Source of the DNA: Vitellaria paradoxa
Lineage: Eukaryota > Streptophyta > Magnoliopsida > Ericales > Sapotaceae
Assembly (NCBI GenBank): GCA_019916065.1
Contig: CM034237.1
Location: 27,471,783 to 27,535,782 of the forward strand
Direction: 5' to 3'
DNA: 64,000 bases
Below, in pieces: positions 12,352 to 23,230 of the stretch. The notes under the pieces were generated by a model that saw nothing but the letters and a program-made list of their open reading frames with translations, had not been told where the DNA came from and made no database searches. The translations under genes and the position numbers were made by a program. Each line of letters starts with the position of its first letter. The stretch's first letter is position 1.

Positions 12352-14004
12352 TTAAATCAAATTAAATGCATTAAGGATGAGGATGAAAAGGTATTAGTAA
12401 AGGAAGAGGAGATAAAGGAGCATTGGAAGAGCTACTTCTACAAGTTATTTAACGAAAGCAGTAGTAGAGACATACATTTGGGGCAGTTTACCACTTTTAG
12501 GGAAGAATTAAATTTTATGTTCTATTGGAGAATCAGTAGGGAAGAAGTAAAAGAAGTATTAAAAAGGATGAAGAATGGGAAAGCGGTTGGGCCAGATGGC
12601 ATCCCTATTGAGGTTTGGAGGTGCTTAGGAGAGGATGGCATAAGTTGGTTGACAAAACTTTTTAATGTAGTGCTAAAAAGCAAGAAGATGCCTGATGCAT
12701 GGAGGAAAAGTATCCTTATACCCATATACAAGAACAAAGGAGATATTTAGAATTGTGCGAACTACCGCGAGATTAAATTGATGAGCCATACGATGAAATT
12801 ATGGGAGAGAGTTATTGAGAGAAGACTAAGAAGGACAACAAACGTTTCAGAGAACCAATTTGGTTTCATGCCTGGAAGATCAACCATGGAGGCTATCTTT
12901 CTCTTGAGGAGGTTAATGGAACAGTATAGAGAAGGTCAAAAAGATTTACATATGGTGTTCATCGATTTAGAGAAGGCATATGATCGGGTTCCTAGGGAGA
13001 TTCTATGGAGAGTATTGGAAAAGAAAGGAGCGTGTGTCGCATATATTGAGGCGATAGAGGACATGTATGATAGAGCCATGACATCTATACGGACGACTAA
13101 TGGAGAGACTAATGAGTTCCCTATCACGATTGGTTTACATCAAGGCTCAGCGTTAAGCCTGTACTTGTTTGCTTTAGTTATGGATGAGATTACAAGACAT
13201 ATTCAGGATGAGGTGCCGTAGTGTATGCTATTTGCAAATGATATTGTTTTAGTAGATGAGACGAGAGAATGAGTGAATACTAAGCTAGAATTGTGGCGGG
13301 ATACGTTAGAGACAAAAGGGTTTAGGCTAAACCAATGCAAGATGGAATATATGGAATGTAAGTTTAGTCAAAGTAGGATAACGGGTAGTATAGAAGTAAG
13401 TTTAGGCACACAAAAGATTATAGAGAAAGATAAATTTAGGTACCTTGGATCTATGGTGCAACAAGATGGAGGGATTGATACTGATGTAAGTCACAGGATT
13501 CAAGCTGAGTGGACCAAATGGAGGAGTGCTTTAGGGGTTTTGTGCGACCGAAAAATCCCCCTCAAGGTGAAAGGAAAGTATTATAAGGTAGCGGTTAGAC
13601 CAGCGTTGCTATATGGATCAGAGTGTTTGGCAGTAAAGCATAATCATGGTCAGAAGATGACAGTTGCGGAGATGAGGATGCTAAGGTGGGTGTGCGGGAT
13701 TACAAGGAAAGATAGGATTAGGAACGAGTAGATTAGGGGCAAAGTAGGAATAGCACCGATTGAAGATAAAATGAGAGAAAACCGATTAAGATGGTTTGGC
13801 CATGTTAGAAGGCGTCCAGCAAAGGCACCTGTTAGAAGGTGTGAAAGTATGGAGATTGCCAGGAGTAGGAGAGGTAGAGGAAGACCCAAGAGAAGCTAGA
13901 AAGGAACCATTAAACATGACCTGACCTACCTAGATTTATCGGAGGACGTGCTCCTAAACAGATCTAATTGGCGTCAACAAATCCATATAGCCGACCCCAC
14001 CTAG
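12352..14004 (+). pseudogene. RTE reverse transcriptase, five stops in one frame
   Basis: One frame runs the whole length without a frameshift and contains [40 protein letters not shown] and GLHQGSALS. It then reads MLFANDIVLVDE at about 13225-13260, followed by the [12 protein letters not shown] block. It is interrupted by stops at 12748, 13219, 13270, 13729 and 13897, and the natural terminus is the TAG at 14002-14004. The catalytic FADD box reads FAND, so the enzyme was inactivated at the active site as well. Several lesions fit C-to-T or G-to-A change (see findings). Confidence 0.88.
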
Positions 14005-14046
14005 TGGGAAAAGGCTTGATTTGGTTTGGTTTGGTTTGGTTTGGTT
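12352..14046 (+). mobile_element. RTE-2: 5'-truncated RTE-clade LINE
   Basis: A 1695-bp non-LTR insertion is bounded by exact 17-bp direct repeats. It begins inside the region linking endonuclease and RT, carries the whole RT and C-terminal domain, and ends in (TTTGG)n at about 14018-14046 instead of poly(A). The tail unit differs from the (TTG)n of RTE-1, so the two copies come from different RTE subfamilies. It sits inside a small repeat-rich element (12205-14130). Confidence 0.9.
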
Positions 14047-14063
14047 AGTTCTCGAGTAAGTAT
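14047..14063. repeat. Right target-site duplication of RTE-2
   Basis: Exact second copy of the 17-mer at 12335-12351. Confidence 0.9.
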
Positions 14064-14219
14064 ATTCTCAACCCAAACCGAACCGAACCAAAATTGAACT
14101 AAACCAAATTTACCCAAACCAATTCGAACAAATATAATATATAGTATATAATATATAATATTTATATAATATAATAATATATGAAGCAAAAGCAAAATTC
14201 ATTAGGGTTCACGTTCCTT

Positions 14220-14690
14220 TTTTTTTTTTTTTCCTTTTGTAGCGCGGCTTAGTTCTGGAGTCTTCTACACAATCCCCCTCTCGTGTAAGATGATAAAGAA
14301 TAAAGCAGATAGAGAGAAATTAAGCAAGAGAGAGATAGAGAGAGAAGAAGAAAGAAGAAGAAAGAAGAAGAGGAGGTGGGAGAACAAGCCACAAAGGCTT
14401 TAATAACTCAATTTTTCAAATCTATCAAAAGTGTCCCTAACCCTTAGAATTAAGTCTTTATATAGGCATTGAAATCAACTATATAAGGAAATCAAATCAA
14501 AATTAAATTAAATAAAAATCTAGCCCTAATAATAATCCCATTCAAAATGAAATCTTCACTAAATCAAATAAAATAAAATCTTAAAGGATAAGCTAAAATT
14601 TAAACCTAATGATATGGAATAAAATAAAACCCTAATAATATAAAATAAAAAAATTATTTAATATTTTGCTTCCATTTCCGAACCACCTCC
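14220..14690. other. GA-rich tract and LTR-like AT-rich text
   Basis: A purine-rich (ga/gaa) microsatellite lies at about 14308-14375, followed by AT-rich text with a tatatagg motif near 14460. The arrangement resembles the start of the gypsy-1 5' LTR at 32610-32900, so this may be an old minus-strand LTR. No second copy was found in the window. An A/T dinucleotide-like stretch at 14130-14182 precedes it. Confidence 0.3.
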
Positions 14691-14823
14691 CTCCCCACTA
14701 TCCCCCCCCTCTCCAAACGTAAATTGCTAGTGAAGCCCCCTCCTCTTCAAACTTAAATCACTGTTGAAAACCGCTGTTTATTTTATTTCTTTTTTGTGGC
14801 TTCTTAGTTCTTACTGCCTTTTG

Positions 14824-14919
14824 TTTATCCACTGCATATCTGAAGAGGTACTTTGTTTATCCAATGTAGATCTAAAGAGGTACTCTATTTATCCAGTGCA
14901 GATTTGAAGAGGTACTCTA
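14824..14919. repeat. Minisatellite: three 32-bp tandem copies
   Basis: Three adjacent units beginning at 14824, 14856 and 14888 share the pattern tttatccantg-gat-tgaagaggtact. A diverged partial copy (tttacccagtgcagatatga) appears near 14959. No coding meaning is apparent. Confidence 0.85.
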
Positions 14920-16725
14920 TGAATTTGAGGTTGGTTTCACCACTATTCACTATTTACAATTTACCCAGTGCAGATATGAAGTGGGTTTAAAGTTCGTTTT
15001 TGACTGTTATTTGTTGTTTTGGGTTCTCTCTCTCCCTAATGCTAATTTTTCTTTTTTTAATTCCTTTTTTTTTTTTTAAGATTTTTTTCTAAACTGTGGT
15101 TGGATTTGTTGAAGTCTAGGTTTAAAATCTACACATGGTTGCGTGACGAATAGATAGGCTTTTGTTAATAATGTATCAGTTTTTGCTTTTTGTTTTACTA
15201 GATTTGCAAGTTTATGTCCCTTTATGTGTTAAAAGTTTTTTATGCAGATCAAAAAGCTCAAGCAAAAATAAATTTCTGTAAAACTATGTGATCCACTGAT
15301 ACAGAGAAGCAAAATGATAGGTAATTTTTAGGAATGGTTAATATATATATAATATATAATTAAAAAACTTACATATTAATAATATTTTTAAATATTTAAT
15401 AACTTTGAGAGCCCACGGCCCCCATTAATTATCTAAATTAGCTAGGTTCCTATAAGGACGAGGTTAACACTCTGAAAGATGGGAAAAATTTATGCTCGTT
15501 TGCTAATCAATTTTTTTTTTGTAAAAATTTAAAACTTTTCAGTAAAAATTACTTACTAGAACTTGGTTGGGTAAAACATTATTATTTTTTAACTAATTTT
15601 TATCTATTTGATTAAATACTGAATGTTGGTTCTATGGAAACGCCAATCTTGAAACACATTATTTTGGTATTCTTACAGCTTTCACTTCAAATATATGTAT
15701 ATATATGCTTCGTAGCAATAAAACTTACTGTCAGAATTTTTGAGGTCACATCTTTGGTTCAAATGACAACATCTGTATATAAGATGTTTGTGTATTTATG
15801 CATCATTACTAGTTGGCATGACTTTCTTACTCAGTAATCATAGAGCTTCAAGGCTGGTTCCATTTGTTCACTTGTGCTGTTGAAACCTAGGCTGTGTTCC
15901 CTAATAGATCAAATGAGTTGTTGATATTTTTTGTGGAATGGACTTCGAAATTCAGATACAGTTTTTTTTGTACTTGGATAAAAAATTACCATAAAAAATA
16001 AGTTAAAGCCACAAAATTGTTTTGAAGCAGCTATTTAACTATTTATCTTGCTTTGCAGACTTATTAATTCTCTTAAATACTTTTTGTATAATTCCTTTTG
16101 ATTTTTATGTTTTTAGATCAAACCAGTGTTGTGAATCTTTGAGTCATAGCGGTTGGTATGCACACCATGTCACTGATAAAGAAAGAGGGATTAGTTGGAA
16201 CTTGTATTAGAGAAGCTTCCTGATAAAGGTGTGAAAACCAGTATATTAAGTGCTTATTTAGCTAAGGCATAACCTCATCACAAAATGGATGCTGACTAAG
16301 CTAGGCATCTAAAAGCCACTTAAAACACAGTGTACCAATAAAACAATGGCACGGTTGAACAAGCAAAGTTTTGTTCTCCTCTTTGTTTGTTTCATTGGCA
16401 GTTGGAATCTTGATCATGTCAAGTGTATGGGTAAAGCAGTTGTTGAGACGCTTACTGCTCTTTGCAATTTTTTTTTTTGGGGGGGGGGGGGGGGGTGGTT
16501 ATTCATCTTCCAGCCTTTCTTTTTTTTTGGTCCTTCGGCCCTCCTTAAAGGAGAGATTGTCAAATTCAAACATGCACAAATTTATTTTGCGCACAAAAAA
16601 AGAAAAAAAAAAAAAAACAGTTATATATATATACATATTTGGAAGCAACTTTTTCTGAATTTACTTTGTATGTTTGTTGTGTAGGCTTAAATCCTAATAA
16701 ACACTTTTCCTTTATATTTATTTGC
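14920..16725. other. No gene recognised
   Basis: AT-rich sequence without a recognisable product. A homopolymer junction of T11 followed by G17 lies at 16468-16495, and an A15-type run near 16603. Frames covering the G run read as poly-glycine and are artefacts of composition. It forms the upstream flank of the hAT transposase relic. Confidence 0.5.
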
Positions 16726-17162
16726 AAGATGTCAATATGGAAGAAAGGAAAATCTGATATATGGAATCATCATACAAGAGTAGAGAAGGATGATGGGGGT
16801 AGACTTGATAGGACAACATGTAATTATTATGCCATGAACTATTTCTGCTCTAGTCTTAATGGTACTAGTACTTTGTGGAAACATTTGAAAAACTATAAAA
16901 AGTACCTAGCAATATGTTAGACAAAAAAACGAAAAACAATATTTTATTTTCAACCTGATGGTGAAGAAGCGGAAAGCCAGCTTGTAAATTAGAAATTTGA
17001 TCAAGAGTTTTGTAGGAAAGCAGTTGCTAGAATGATCATTGTAGATGAGTTGGCCTTTAGGTTTGTGGAACGTGAAGGATCCAAATTTTTTCCAATGCTA
17101 TGCAACCAAAATTCAAGCTAGTGTCACGTAAAACCATAGCAAGAGATTGCTTAAAATTGTAT
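16726..17162 (+). pseudogene. hAT transposase N-terminus (BED finger), truncated
   Basis: The reading MSIWKKGKSDIWNHHTRVE, then TCNYYAMNYFC and GTSTLWKHLKN, fits a BED-type zinc finger in which the second cysteine of the first pair is now tyrosine. After a stop at 16918-16920 the frame continues with a glutamine/phenylalanine stretch and KAVARMIIVDELAFRFVERE, the conserved block that follows the BED finger in plant hAT transposases. A further frameshift near 17100 brings MQPKFKLVSRKTIARDCLKL. The reading stops abruptly at about 17162, where minus-strand gypsy integrase sequence begins. DNA binding and catalysis are impossible in this fragment. Confidence 0.8.
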
Positions 17163-17651
17163 CCTTTGTAGGCAACAAGGTCCTCAACATTAAAGAGAAG
17201 GCTGAAATCAAAGTGTGATGGAATATCAAGGACATATGCGTTTGATCCAACCCGTTTTAAAAGGATCAGCACTACGAGCTTGCAATTTCGAAACAGATCT
17301 AGAAGGAAAACGTTTGGACCTTATTCTAATCATCACATAATCACCAACATTAAAAGCAACATGTCTTTTATGTAAATCAACTTTAAGTTTATATGTCGCA
17401 TTAATTAACTCTAAGCGCTTATTGATATCAACATGCAAGTCTCGAATATGTTACGCAAATACATCAGTCGACTCAGACACTCTAGCAAATGGAGACATAA
17501 GAATTAAGTGTAAAGGTTTTCTGGGCTTATAACCATGCATAATTTCAGAAGGGCTCATTCCTATCGACCTATTCACGGAGTTACTGTAGACAAAATGAGC
17601 AGTAGGAAGGATTAAATCCCAATTCCTATGATGATCTTTAACTAAACACCT
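17163..17651 (-). pseudogene. Gypsy-1 integrase C-terminal part
   Basis: Minus-strand text contains the last part of the catalytic core (WDLILPTAHFVYSNSVNRS, then MSPFEIMHGYKPRKP) and the C-terminal domain (HVAFNVGDYVMIRIRSKRFP, KLQARSADPFK, RVGSNAYVLDIP, NVEDLVAYKG). These blocks are standard for plant gypsy integrases. A frameshift separates the K-rich and NAYVLDIP blocks near 17250. The piece joins the integrase core at 22737-23230 once copia-1 is subtracted. Confidence 0.82.
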
Positions 17652-17858
17652 TGTTGATTCATGTATGCTAGCCGTAGTAATTAATGTTAATTCATGTATA
17701 CTAGCTGATTCATGTATGCTAGCCGTAGGAATTAATTAGGAGGTTATAAATGCTATGTCATAAATATAGCATTCCTGTATTGTATATAAAGGCTATTTCA
17801 CTATGTAAAATATACATTAAGCAGTAATAAGATTCATTCTTTTTTCTTAATTCCTACA
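17652..17858 (+). repeat. Copia-1 5' LTR
   Basis: Starts TGTTGATTC and ends CCTACA. It contains three copies of gattcatgtatgctagc-like words in U3 and a TATA box (tatataaa, 17783-17790), which would place transcription start roughly 30 bp downstream. 207 bp, directly followed by the primer-binding site. Confidence 0.95.
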
Positions 17859-17870
17859 TGGTATCAGAGC
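17859..17870 (+). promoter_or_regulatory. Copia-1 primer-binding site
   Basis: tggtatcagagc, complementary to the 3' end of initiator tRNA-Met, lies immediately after the LTR, as expected for minus-strand DNA synthesis. Confidence 0.93.
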
Positions 17871-18309
17871 CTAAAACCACTTTTTAGGTTTTAAATTCAT
17901 AGCCTCTTCTAAGCTTCTGGGGTGGTTTTCTTCAAAAACCCTAGAACACCGTAGAGTTGTTTTCTTTCCTCAGATCAGAATTGAAGGTAGTCGACACCAC
18001 CTATCCCAAAAGGTGCGCCACCAAATTCCGACTGACCTCTCTTTTTCCGACCACCGGAATCAGCGAGTGTGAATCACACGCGCCTCCTGAAGTTCCGGCC
18101 GACGACGGCGCGTGAGGACTATTTCGGCCACCTCCTTTTTTGGCCTTCTCCAATTTTGCTTGCCATCCTCTTCCGACGCCATCTAGTTATTTTCCAGGTA
18201 ATTTCAACCATCTTTAAGTCGTGATTCTTCTTTCCTGGACGTTGTGTTGGTTGTCTGGTGTGTTGGCTGTCTACTGCGTTGATTGTCTGCTGTGTTGGTT
18301 GTCTGCATT

Positions 18310-19335
18310 ATGGAAAATGAGAAGCGATTTGCAACCATTAGTACTGATAACCCTTCACTACAAATTAGCCCTGTCAAGCTTGATGGAAATAATTACCTTG
18401 CTTGGTCGAGGTCTTGTTTATTGTTTATCAAAGCTAGGGGAATGCAGGGTTATATTAGTGGTGCTAAAATCAAACCAGCAGCAAATGATCCATCATTCAA
18501 CCAGTGGGATTCTGAAAATTCACTCGTAATGGCATGGCTTATCAATTCCATGCAGCCCCAAGTTTCAAGGACATATTTATTGCTTGACACAGCAGCAAAA
18601 ATATGGAATGCTGTCACTCTCACCTATTCACGAGTGGGAAATGATGCCCAGATTTATGAGATTCGAAACAAGGTTCATGGTTTGAAGCAAGGAGAGATGA
18701 CGATCTCGCAGTATTTTTCCGAGTTGAATGGTTTTTGGCAAGAACTTGACTACTATCAAGATTTTCAAGCCGATTGTACTGAAGATGCAGTCAAATTTCA
18801 GAAATTGCTTGCAAAAGAAAGGGTCTATGATTTCTTGGCCGGACTGAACAATGAATTTGATCAGATCAGAGTTAATGTTCTGGGTAAGACTCCTTTCCCT
18901 TCTCTTGAGGAGGCATATTCCTATGTTCAGCAAGAAGAAAGCAGGCGCAGTGCCATGCTCTATGTTCCACAGGTTGAAAAATCTAGTTTGGTAGCAACTA
19001 GTGATTCACCTGAGCAGTTAAAGGCCCATAGTTCTAATAAGGATCATTTACGATGTGATCATTGTGGGAGACCACGTCATACTAAAGAGACATGCTGGAA
19101 GCTACATGGACACCCAACGAGAGGTCGTGGAGGTAAACGAGTTAACTCTACTCGGGCAAATCTGTCTGAAGCTATGGAATCAACTCCTGAGATAACCTCC
19201 TCTGATTTCTTCTCTCCTGATGAGATTCAGCATCTCAAGCGTCTACTGTCTAATAAAGATTTTTCCTCTGGTGCCAAATCCAACTTTGTGCAATCAGGTA
19301 ATGCTTTTTCTGCTTCCCTTGATACTGATTGTTAG
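18310..19335 (+). CDS. Copia-1 Gag
   Basis: Capsid/nucleocapsid part of the polyprotein, which assembles the cytoplasmic particle where reverse transcription occurs. The ATG at 18310 (MENEKRF) is chosen; codons upstream are open but start only at TTG. The N-terminal domain shows KLDGNNYLAWSRSCLLFIKARG and AWLINSMQPQVS, typical of plant copia gag. A CCHC zinc knuckle (CDHCGRPRHTKETC) lies at about 19053-19095. In the family gag and pol are one frame. Here a TAG at 19333-19335 stops translation right before the protease motif, so Gag alone could still be made. Confidence 0.9.
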   Translation: MENEKRFATISTDNPSLQISPVKLDGNNYLAWSRSCLLFIKARGMQGYISGAKIKPAANDPSFNQWDSENSLVMAWLINSMQPQVSRTYLLLDTAAKIWNAVTLTYSRVGNDAQIYEIRNKVHGLKQGEMTISQYFSELNGFWQELDYYQDFQADCTEDAVKFQKLLAKERVYDFLAGLNNEFDQIRVNVLGKTPFPSLEEAYSYVQQEESRRSAMLYVPQVEKSSLVATSDSPEQLKAHSSNKDHLRCDHCGRPRHTKETCWKLHGHPTRGRGGKRVNSTRANLSEAMESTPEITSSDFFSPDEIQHLKRLLSNKDFSSGAKSNFVQSGNAFSASLDTDC

Positions 19336-22300
19336 ATTATTGATTCTGGTGCGAATAGACACATGATGGGCTCTTCGAAAAATCTTCTTGAATACTCACC
19401 ATGTTTAAGACGAGATAGTGTCCGAATAGCCGATGGCTCTTTTACCCCAGTGTCTGGAACAGGTTCTATTTTCTGTACTCCCCATATCAAACTATCCTCT
19501 GTGCTTCATGTCCCTCAATTTCCTGTCAATCTGTTATCTGTCAGTGCCCTTACAAAAACTCTCAACTGTAAAATTGAGTTTTTCCCTGATCATTGTGTCT
19601 TTCAAGATCTTCAAACAGGGAAGAGAATTGGCAGTGGTAGATTGCACGATGACTTATATATGTTGGATGGAAATCCAGGTTCTGGTCTTCAGCAGGCTTT
19701 TTATGGGGGCAATAAGGATGTTACTCAAGAAATATTGCAGTGGCACCGACGGTTGGGACATCCCTCTTTTTTGGTGTTAAGCAAATTATTTCCTAGTTTG
19801 TTTTCAAAGATTCAGTTTGACTCATTGTTCTGTGATGCTTGCGAATATGCAAAACATTCTCGAAACTCTTATCCTTTGAGTAATAATAAAAGCAAGGTTC
19901 CTTTCATGCTTATTCACTCTGATGTTTGGGGTCCTACTAAGACTACTTCTTTGTTTGGTAGTCATTGGTTTGTCACCTTTATTGATTGTTGCACAAGGAT
20001 GACTTGGGTATATCTACTTAAGGCTAAAAGTGATGTGTTTTCCTGCTTTCAGTCTTTTCATAAGATGGTTTGTACCCAATTTGATACAAACATAAAGATC
20101 CTTAGGACTGATAATGGCACTGAATACATGAAAGGAAAATTTGATTCGTATTTAGAGTCACATGGGATAATTCATCAGACTAGTTATACTTCTATGAGTG
20201 CACAAAATGGGGTGGCTGAACGGAAGAATAGGCATCTTTTGGAAGTTGCTAGGTCACTTATGTTTACCATGAATCTTCCTAAGCATTACTGGGGGATGCA
20301 ATCCTAGCTGCTGCATACCTTATCAACCGGATGCCTCTTAGGGCTCTTAACTACAAGAGTCCTTTAGAAATCTTAAAAAGGCATAATACCTACATTGTTC
20401 CTCCAAAGGTATTTGGGTGTGTCTGTTTTGTTCATATTAAGAATGCTGGGAAACTAGATCCACGAGCCCTTAAGTGTGTGTTTATTGGGTACTCACCAAC
20501 ACAAAAGGGTTACAGATGCTATCACCCTCCATCTCGGAAGTATTTTGTGAGTATGGATGTCACTTTCAGAGAAACTACACCTTACTTCAGTTCAACCCAG
20601 TCATCTCTTCAGGGGGAGAATAATACAAAGGAAGAGATGATACCTAGTTCTGTGATCATAACTGATCTTACCCCAAGGGAAAATGATGGTCAGAAGAGGA
20701 CTATTATCTAGGGGGAGGAAATTGGGCGTTTGGACAAACCCGATTTGAAAAGGTACTCGAGGAGAGACAAAGACAAGGCAGAAGAAGCCATCGTGCAACC
20801 TACTCTATGCTGTCAAGAATCATCCTCTTCTGGTGAGTTACCTTTTGATGATTTAGATAAACCTATTTCTCAAAGGAAAGGTGTCAGGGCCTGTACTAAA
20901 CATCCCATTTCTAATTTTGTTTCCTATAACTCTTTGTCTCCCACCTATAGAGCTTTTGCCTTGTCCATTTCGTCTGTGTCTATTCCACAGGGTTGGAAGG
21001 AAGCACTCAATGATCCGAAATGGAAGGGAGCGATATTTGAAGAAATGAAACCTCTGGCTAAGAATGAGACTTGGGAGCTTGTCACCTCTCCACCTGGAAA
21101 AAAACTGGTAGGCTGCAAATGGGTGTTCACTATGAAACACAAAGCTGATGGATCAGTTGACAGGTTCAAAGCTAGATTGGTGGCGAAAGGATTCACTCAA
21201 ACTTATGGGGTGGACTACCAGGAAACTTTTGCTCCAGTAGCTAAAATGAACACAATCAGGATCTTGTTATCATGTGCAGCCAACCTTGATTGGGATTTAC
21301 AGCAATTTGATGTGAAAAATGCCTTTCTACATGGAGATTTAGAAGAAGAAGTGTATATGGAGATCCCTCCTAGATTTGATAATAAAGCAACACATGGGAA
21401 AGTCTGCAGACTAAAAAAGGCTTTATATGGATTAAAGCAATCTCCCCGAGCATGGTTCGACAAGTTCAACAAAGCTATGATCTCTTTCGGCTATCAACAG
21501 AGCAATGCAGACCATACCCTATTTATTAAACATAACAAGGGTAAAGTTACTATTCTCATAGTTTATGTCGATGATATAGTGATGACAGGAGATGATAAAG
21601 AGGAGATGGCTCGATTGAAGGAACTTCTAGCTCAAAAATTTAAAATCGAGGATCTAGGAAAACTGCAATATTCCCTAGGAATTAAAGTTGCTAGATCAAA
21701 GAAAGGTATCTTCATTTCTCAGAGAAAATATATTCTGGAACTCTTGGAAGAAACTGGCATGTTGGGTTGTAAACCAGCTGAGTCTCCTATTGAAAACAAT
21801 CACAAACTGCAAGCTGGAGTTGGTAATTCAATTGATTTAGGGAGATACCAGAGATTGGTGGGAAGACTGATATATCTCTCACACACTAGACCAGACATTG
21901 CATATGTAGTCAGTCTAGTGAGTCAATTTATGCATGATCCACGAGAATCACACATGCAAGCGGTATTTCGCATCTTGAGATACCTGAAGTCTGCTCCAGG
22001 GAAAGGGTTGCTGTTCGCCAAGCATGATCACCTTCAGATAGAACGCCTTACAGATGCAGATTGGGTTGGATCTCCAAGTGATAGAAGGTCCACTACTGGT
22101 TATTGCACACTGATAGGAGGAAACCTGGTAACATGGAGGAGCAAGAAACAAAGTGTAGTTGCTCGATCAAGTGCTGAAGCAGAATACAGAGCTATGGCTC
22201 AAGGAGTTTGTAAGCTTCTGTGGTTACAGAAGATATTGGAAGAAGTAGGTCTGTCAGGCAAAGGGTCACTATCCTTGTATTGTGATAACAAAGCTGCTAT

Positions 22301-22517
22301 CAGTATAGCACAAAATCCAGTTCAACATGATCAAACCAAGCACGTAGAGATTGATCGACACTTCATCAAAGAGAAATTGACTAATGCTGTCTTGAGCTTA
22401 CATCATGTTACATCTGATAAACAACTAGCTGATGTGTTCACTAAAGGGTTGTGCCATAGGACCTATCATACTTTAGTTTACAAGTTGGGCATGTGTGATA
22501 TCTATGCTCCAACTTGA
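19336..22517 (+). pseudogene. Copia-1 Pol: protease, integrase, RT, RNase H
   Basis: After the stop the same frame gives protease (IIDSGANRHMM), the integrase zinc domain (WHRRLGHPS ... CDACEYAKH, about 19741-19860) and the catalytic core with HSDVWGP and RTDNGTEYM. A one-base deletion near 20296 shifts the frame, and a TAG at 20709-20711 interrupts the linker. The RT/RNase H half is open from there to 22517, with FDVKNAFLHG (about 21305), the YVDDIVMTG catalytic box (about 21561) and the RNase H end DNKAAISIAQNPVQHDQTKH. Three lesions only, so this is a recently inactivated element. The C-terminus GMCDIYAPT abuts the polypurine tract. Confidence 0.93.
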
Positions 22518-22524
22518 GGAGGAG
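22511..22524 (+). promoter_or_regulatory. Copia-1 polypurine tract
   Basis: aacttgaggaggag directly precedes the 3' LTR and overlaps the pol stop codon. It would prime plus-strand DNA synthesis. Confidence 0.85.
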
Positions 22525-22731
22525 TGTTGATTCATGTATGCTAGCCGTAGTAATTAATGTTGATTCATGTATACTAGCTGATTCATGTATGCTAGCCGTA
22601 GGAATTAATTAGGAGGTTATAAATGCTATGTCATAAATATAGCATTCCTGTATTGTATATAAAGGCTATTTCACTATGTAAAATATACTTTAAGGAGTAA
22701 TAAGATTCATTATTTTCTCTTAATTCCTACA
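22525..22731 (+). repeat. Copia-1 3' LTR
   Basis: 207 bp, matching the 5' LTR except for five substitutions by eye. TATA box copy at 22656-22663. Followed by the duplicated target cacct. Confidence 0.95.
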
Positions 22732-22736
22732 CACCT

Positions 22737-23230
22737 CAATAGATTCTGTAAGCTATGGTTAACTACTTTTGTTTGGCCATCAGTTTGGGTGCGATATGCA
22801 GTGGAAAATTTGAGTTTTGTACCAACTAGATGCCAAAGAATTTTTCAAAAATAGCTAGTGAAACATACATCTCTATCGGTCACTATGGTTTTAGGTAGAC
22901 CATACAACTTAACAATCTTTGATAAGTATAACTTAGCAACTCTAGAAGCATCAGGTGTTTTACTATAAGGAATGAAGTGAGCCATTTTAGAAAAACGATC
23001 TACCACCACAAAAATAGAATCATGTTTCCTAGATGTGCAATGGAGTCTTAAAACAAAGTCCATACTAACATCTTGTCTAGGACAACTAGGAACAAGAAGA
23101 GGGGTATAAAGACTGGTATTTTGTTTCCCATGCTTAGCTAACTGAAAAGCACGACATTGACTTACTATTCTACCGACATTCTACTTCAAACTCGGCCCGT
23201 AAAATTGAAATTCAACTTCTGCTATGGTCT
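22737..23230 (-). pseudogene. Gypsy-1 integrase core
   Basis: The minus strand reads MDFVLRLHCTSRKHDSIFVV, then VDRFSKMAHFIPYSKT and KLYGLPKTIVTDRDVCFTSYF. This contains the first two catalytic aspartates of the DDE integrase. Upstream (minus sense) the HHCC-containing part is broken by stops. Copia-1 interrupts the domain just after the second aspartate, and the remainder is at 17163-17651. Confidence 0.85.

Larger units (their letters stand above)
12205..14130. other. Possible hAT-type MITE interrupted by RTE-2
   Basis: With the LINE at 12352-14046 removed, the flanks join into a stretch that starts with taggggtgca and is rich in ggttcgg/ccgaacc words in both orientations (for example at 12232 and 14074). 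These words are typical of a common class of plant nonautonomous hAT elements. I could not find the expected complementary end (caccccta), so the right boundary is uncertain. Confidence 0.35.
17652..22731 (+). mobile_element. Copia-1: complete Ty1/copia element
   Basis: Two LTRs of exactly 207 bp (17652-17858 and 22525-22731) bound a 4.7-kb interior with primer site, gag, protease, integrase, RT, RNase H and polypurine tract in copia order. The 5-bp target-site duplication cacct is seen at 17647-17651 and 22732-22736. By eye the LTRs differ at 5 of 207 positions, so this is one of the youngest insertions here. It interrupts the integrase of gypsy-1, and the gypsy reading resumes on the other side. 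Confidence 0.96.

Noticed and set aside
14001..14195. Minus-strand frame with PNQTKPNQ repeats
   Set aside because: Translation of the (TTTGG)n LINE tail and flanking ccgaacc words.
16479..16495. G17 run as a regulatory G-quadruplex
   Set aside because: A single homopolymer in noncoding AT-rich DNA with no gene beside it; more likely slippage or a sequencing artefact.
16346..16658. Overlapping glycine-rich frames
   Set aside because: They exist only because of the T11-G17 homopolymer junction.
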